In this document: positions 5,041 to 7,156 of the stretch, in pieces
How positions within the stretch are numbered: position 1 is the first letter of the stretch
Layout of the letters: the number at the start of each line of letters is the position of its first letter
NCBI GenBank assembly: GCA_015494335.1
Contig: WGBK01000113.1
Coordinates: forward strand, 1-7,156
Length of the DNA stretch: 7,156 nt
Direction: 5' to 3'
Source: Gammaproteobacteria bacterium
Lineage (GTDB): Bacteria; Pseudomonadota; Gammaproteobacteria; GCA-001735895
Notes under the pieces: generated by a model
What the model was told of the DNA's origin: nothing
The model's input: only the letters and a program-made list of their open reading frames with translations
Databases searched by the model: none
Program-made: the position numbers and the translations under genes

Positions 5041-7134
5041 ATGACTGACAGCCCGGCGAAAGGGGAAGACCTGGAAGCCCTCAAGGGCCTGTTTCTCGGC
5101 GAGGATCTCGAGCGCCTTCGTCGCATCGACGAGGAATCCCGAAACCCGGAAGAACGCCTGCGGCGGCTGTCCGAGCTGCTGCCGCTGGCACTCAAGCGCC
5201 TCGAGAGGCGCGGCGAACTCAACGAAAGCCTGGCCCCCACGGTGGAAGCCGTGGTACGCCTGCTGATCCAGCGCGACAGCCAGCGTTTTGCCGATACCCT
5301 GTATCCGGCCATCGGTCCGGCGATCCGCCGCTCCATTTCAGAAACCATCCGCCAGTTGCTGCGCAATCTCAATCAGGCGCTGGAAGTGGGGCTATCCTGG
5401 CAGGGCCTGAAATGGCGTCTCGAGGCCTGGCGCAGTGGCATGCCCTACGGCCAGGTGGTGATGCTGCACAGCCTCGATTACCGCGTCGAACAGGTCTTCC
5501 TGATCCATCGCCAGACCGGCTTGTTGCTGGGGCATGTCCAGGCCGGCGGAGTACAGTATCGCGATCCCGACATGGTGTCCTCGATGCTCGGGGCAATCGG
5601 CGATTTCATCCACGATTCCTTTTCCGCCGAGAGCGACGGGCAACTGGGGCAGATTGGTTTTGGTGATCTGTCGATTCTCATCGAACAGGGCCCCGATCTG
5701 TTGCTCGCGGTGGCGGTACGCGGCGATCCGCCCGGTCAGTTGCGGGAACAGATGCAACAGGTGCTGGAAGACATCCAGCGCCGCTATGCCAATGTTCTCG
5801 ACGGTTTCGACGGCGACATGTCCGTCTTCAGTGCGCTCGAAGGTTTGCTTGAGCCCTTGTTGCAGCAACAGCTCAAGAACCCGAAGGGGGATCGCCGTTG
5901 GCACCTGTCGATGAAGGCGCGGCTGATCGGCCTGGCGCTGATGCTGGTGTTGCTGATGTGGGGTGTCGACCGCTGGTGGTGGCAGCGCCAGCAGGAGGAC
6001 TTTCTGCTGCGGTTGCGCGAGGAGCCGGGCCTGGTGGTGACTTCGGTGGTGGAAGAGGGCGACCGACTCCGTATCCATGGCCTGCGTGATCCCCTGGCCC
6101 GCGACCCGGCAGAACTGTTGCGGCAGACCGTGCTCGACCCCGGTAATATCCAGCTCGATTTTGCCGCCTTCCAGTCCCTGCAGCCGCAATTCGTACATCG
6201 ACGGTTGCTGCGCGCAACCGAGCCGCCGGACAGCGTGCGTATGCGGGTTTCGGACGGGCGCCTGATTGTCAGCGGACTGGCCGACGAGGACTGGATCCGT
6301 CGTTTCCGCGATCGCGCGGCCCTGCTGGCCGGCGCGGCCGAGATCGACACGAGCGGGTTGTTGCTTTCGCAAATCGATCTTTCCCCTTTGCAGGCGCCGG
6401 ATACGGTGCAGCTCGATTTTGATCCGAAAACCGGCCTGCTGGTGGCGCGTGGCGTAGCGCCGGAGAGCTGGCTCGAAAGGGCGAAGCAGGTGGTCGATGA
6501 CCTGCCCGGGGTGCGGCGTTTCGATACCCGCTCACTGCAGCTGATCCCCGATCCGTCCCGTTTCGATCCGCCGCCCACGGTTGAGCTGCGTTTCGACCAG
6601 GGTGTGCTTCGTGTTTCGGGCGAGGCCGGAAACGACTGGATCGCCACACTGAAACGCAAGCTCGCCGAATACCCGGCGATCCGTTCCCTCGACACCTCGA
6701 AACTGGTCAACCTCGACGAACAGCGCCTGGAAGCCGCGAAAACGGAACTGGAACAGCTGAACATCCTGTTCGACTCGGCGCTGTCCTTCAATCTGAGCGA
6801 TCAGAGGCAACTGGATCGTGCGGCGGAATTAAGTCTCGAGTTGGTACGCCTGGCGCGAAGCCTGAAGCGGCCGCTGCGCATCGTGCTGCAGGGTCACACG
6901 GATTCCACCGGCAGCTTCGAGGACAATCGCCTGCTGAGTCTGGATCGAGCGGATTTCGTGGCTCAGCAGCTGTTTCTCGCGGGGGTTCCGCCAACAGCGA
7001 TCCGTATCCAGGGCATCCAGCGCCTGGCAGCGCCGGAGCATTCCGCCGAGGAAAGGCGCTTCAACCGGCGGGTGTCCTTCACGGTGGAGCTGCTGTCAAC
7101 CGAGGCCGATGGGCCTTCCGGTCGGACGGAATGA
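5041..7134 (+). CDS. Trans-envelope OmpA-family protein with large cytoplasmic domain
   Basis: A 697-residue protein likely anchored in the inner membrane and gripping peptidoglycan. Domains in order: residues 11-50, a helical motif shared with the upstream protein; 65-115, helical with TLYPAIGPAIRRSISETI (86-103); 118-258, an alpha/beta domain beginning GLKWRLEAWRSG (122-133) and including YRVEQVFLIHRQTGLLLGHV (147-166). A membrane helix follows at about 294-310, then a WWW cluster at 312-314. Positive charges before the helix place the N-terminus inside the cell. BON-like repeats occur at about 395-441, 452-502 and 511-560, with a diverged unit at 327-385. The OmpA C-terminal domain spans 572-685, with GHTDSTG (618-624), LLSLDRAD (631-638) and FNRRVSF (674-680). 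Asp621 and Arg636, 15 residues apart, match the diaminopimelate-binding pair of OmpA proteins. There is no signal peptide. An in-frame stop at 5023-5025 makes ATG 5041 the first possible ATG. Function unknown. Confidence 0.9.
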   Translation: MTDSPAKGEDLEALKGLFLGEDLERLRRIDEESRNPEERLRRLSELLPLALKRLERRGELNESLAPTVEAVVRLLIQRDSQRFADTLYPAIGPAIRRSISETIRQLLRNLNQALEVGLSWQGLKWRLEAWRSGMPYGQVVMLHSLDYRVEQVFLIHRQTGLLLGHVQAGGVQYRDPDMVSSMLGAIGDFIHDSFSAESDGQLGQIGFGDLSILIEQGPDLLLAVAVRGDPPGQLREQMQQVLEDIQRRYANVLDGFDGDMSVFSALEGLLEPLLQQQLKNPKGDRRWHLSMKARLIGLALMLVLLMWGVDRWWWQRQQEDFLLRLREEPGLVVTSVVEEGDRLRIHGLRDPLARDPAELLRQTVLDPGNIQLDFAAFQSLQPQFVHRRLLRATEPPDSVRMRVSDGRLIVSGLADEDWIRRFRDRAALLAGAAEIDTSGLLLSQIDLSPLQAPDTVQLDFDPKTGLLVARGVAPESWLERAKQVVDDLPGVRRFDTRSLQLIPDPSRFDPPPTVELRFDQGVLRVSGEAGNDWIATLKRKLAEYPAIRSLDTSKLVNLDEQRLEAAKTELEQLNILFDSALSFNLSDQRQLDRAAELSLELVRLARSLKRPLRIVLQGHTDSTGSFEDNRLLSLDRADFVAQQLFLAGVPPTAIRIQGIQRLAAPEHSAEERRFNRRVSFTVELLSTEADGPSGRTE

Positions 7135-7156
7135 TGACTGGTGCACTTTTTTGCAA
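7131..7156 (+). CDS. Possible start of the next operon gene (truncated by window)
   Basis: Two in-frame ATG codons (7131 and 7134) overlap the TGA stop of the OmpA-family gene. The frame stays open to the window edge, reading M-M-T-G-A-L-F-C. Overlap of this kind is typical of translationally coupled genes in one operon. Only seven or eight codons are visible, so the product cannot be identified and the call rests on position alone. Confidence 0.4.

Noticed and set aside
5392..6791. Two long minus-strand open frames (5392-6372 and 5784-6791) opposite the OmpA-family gene
   Set aside because: Their translations are rich in Arg, Ser, Pro, Gln and His with no recognisable domains. They lie fully antisense to a gene with clear domain structure, as expected from high GC content.

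Overview
The window looks like a chromosomal piece of a high-GC gammaproteobacterium. This is inferred from the protein character, the ppk-ppx arrangement and the ArgO type; I cannot name a genus. It is gene-dense: five complete protein genes, the 3' end of a sixth, and probably the first codons of a seventh. I see no tRNA, rRNA, CRISPR array, insertion sequence or other mobile element. The only gap longer than about 40 bp is the 155-bp divergent region at 4279-4433.

Left part (1-2608, + strand): the C-terminal end of polyphosphate kinase 1 (ppk) is followed after 15 bp by exopolyphosphatase (ppx). An ArgO/LysE-type amino-acid exporter overlaps the ppx stop codon as ATGA. The first two genes make and degrade polyphosphate. 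The exporter appears to be translationally coupled to ppx.

Middle (2596-4278, - strand): a methyl-accepting chemotaxis protein converges on the exporter gene, and their 3' ends overlap by 13 bp. It has two membrane helices joined by a very short periplasmic loop. It lacks a periplasmic ligand-binding domain and carries a separate domain of about 165 residues after the signalling hairpin, probably a cytoplasmic sensor.

Right part (4365-7156, + strand): a good sigma-70-like promoter in the divergent gap drives a two-gene, probably longer, operon. The first product is a 190-residue coiled-coil protein with no signal peptide. The second is a 697-residue single-pass membrane protein. Its large cytoplasmic domain has a strand/helix order like a roadblock/longin fold. 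This is followed by one membrane helix, several BON-like repeats and an intact OmpA-type peptidoglycan-binding domain. The two proteins share a short N-terminal motif. A further gene seems to start at the ATGATG that overlaps the 697-residue protein's stop codon.

The most interesting part is this last operon. It looks like an uncharacterised trans-envelope module linking a cytoplasmic platform to the cell wall. The ppk, ppx, argO and mcp genes are of recognisable families.
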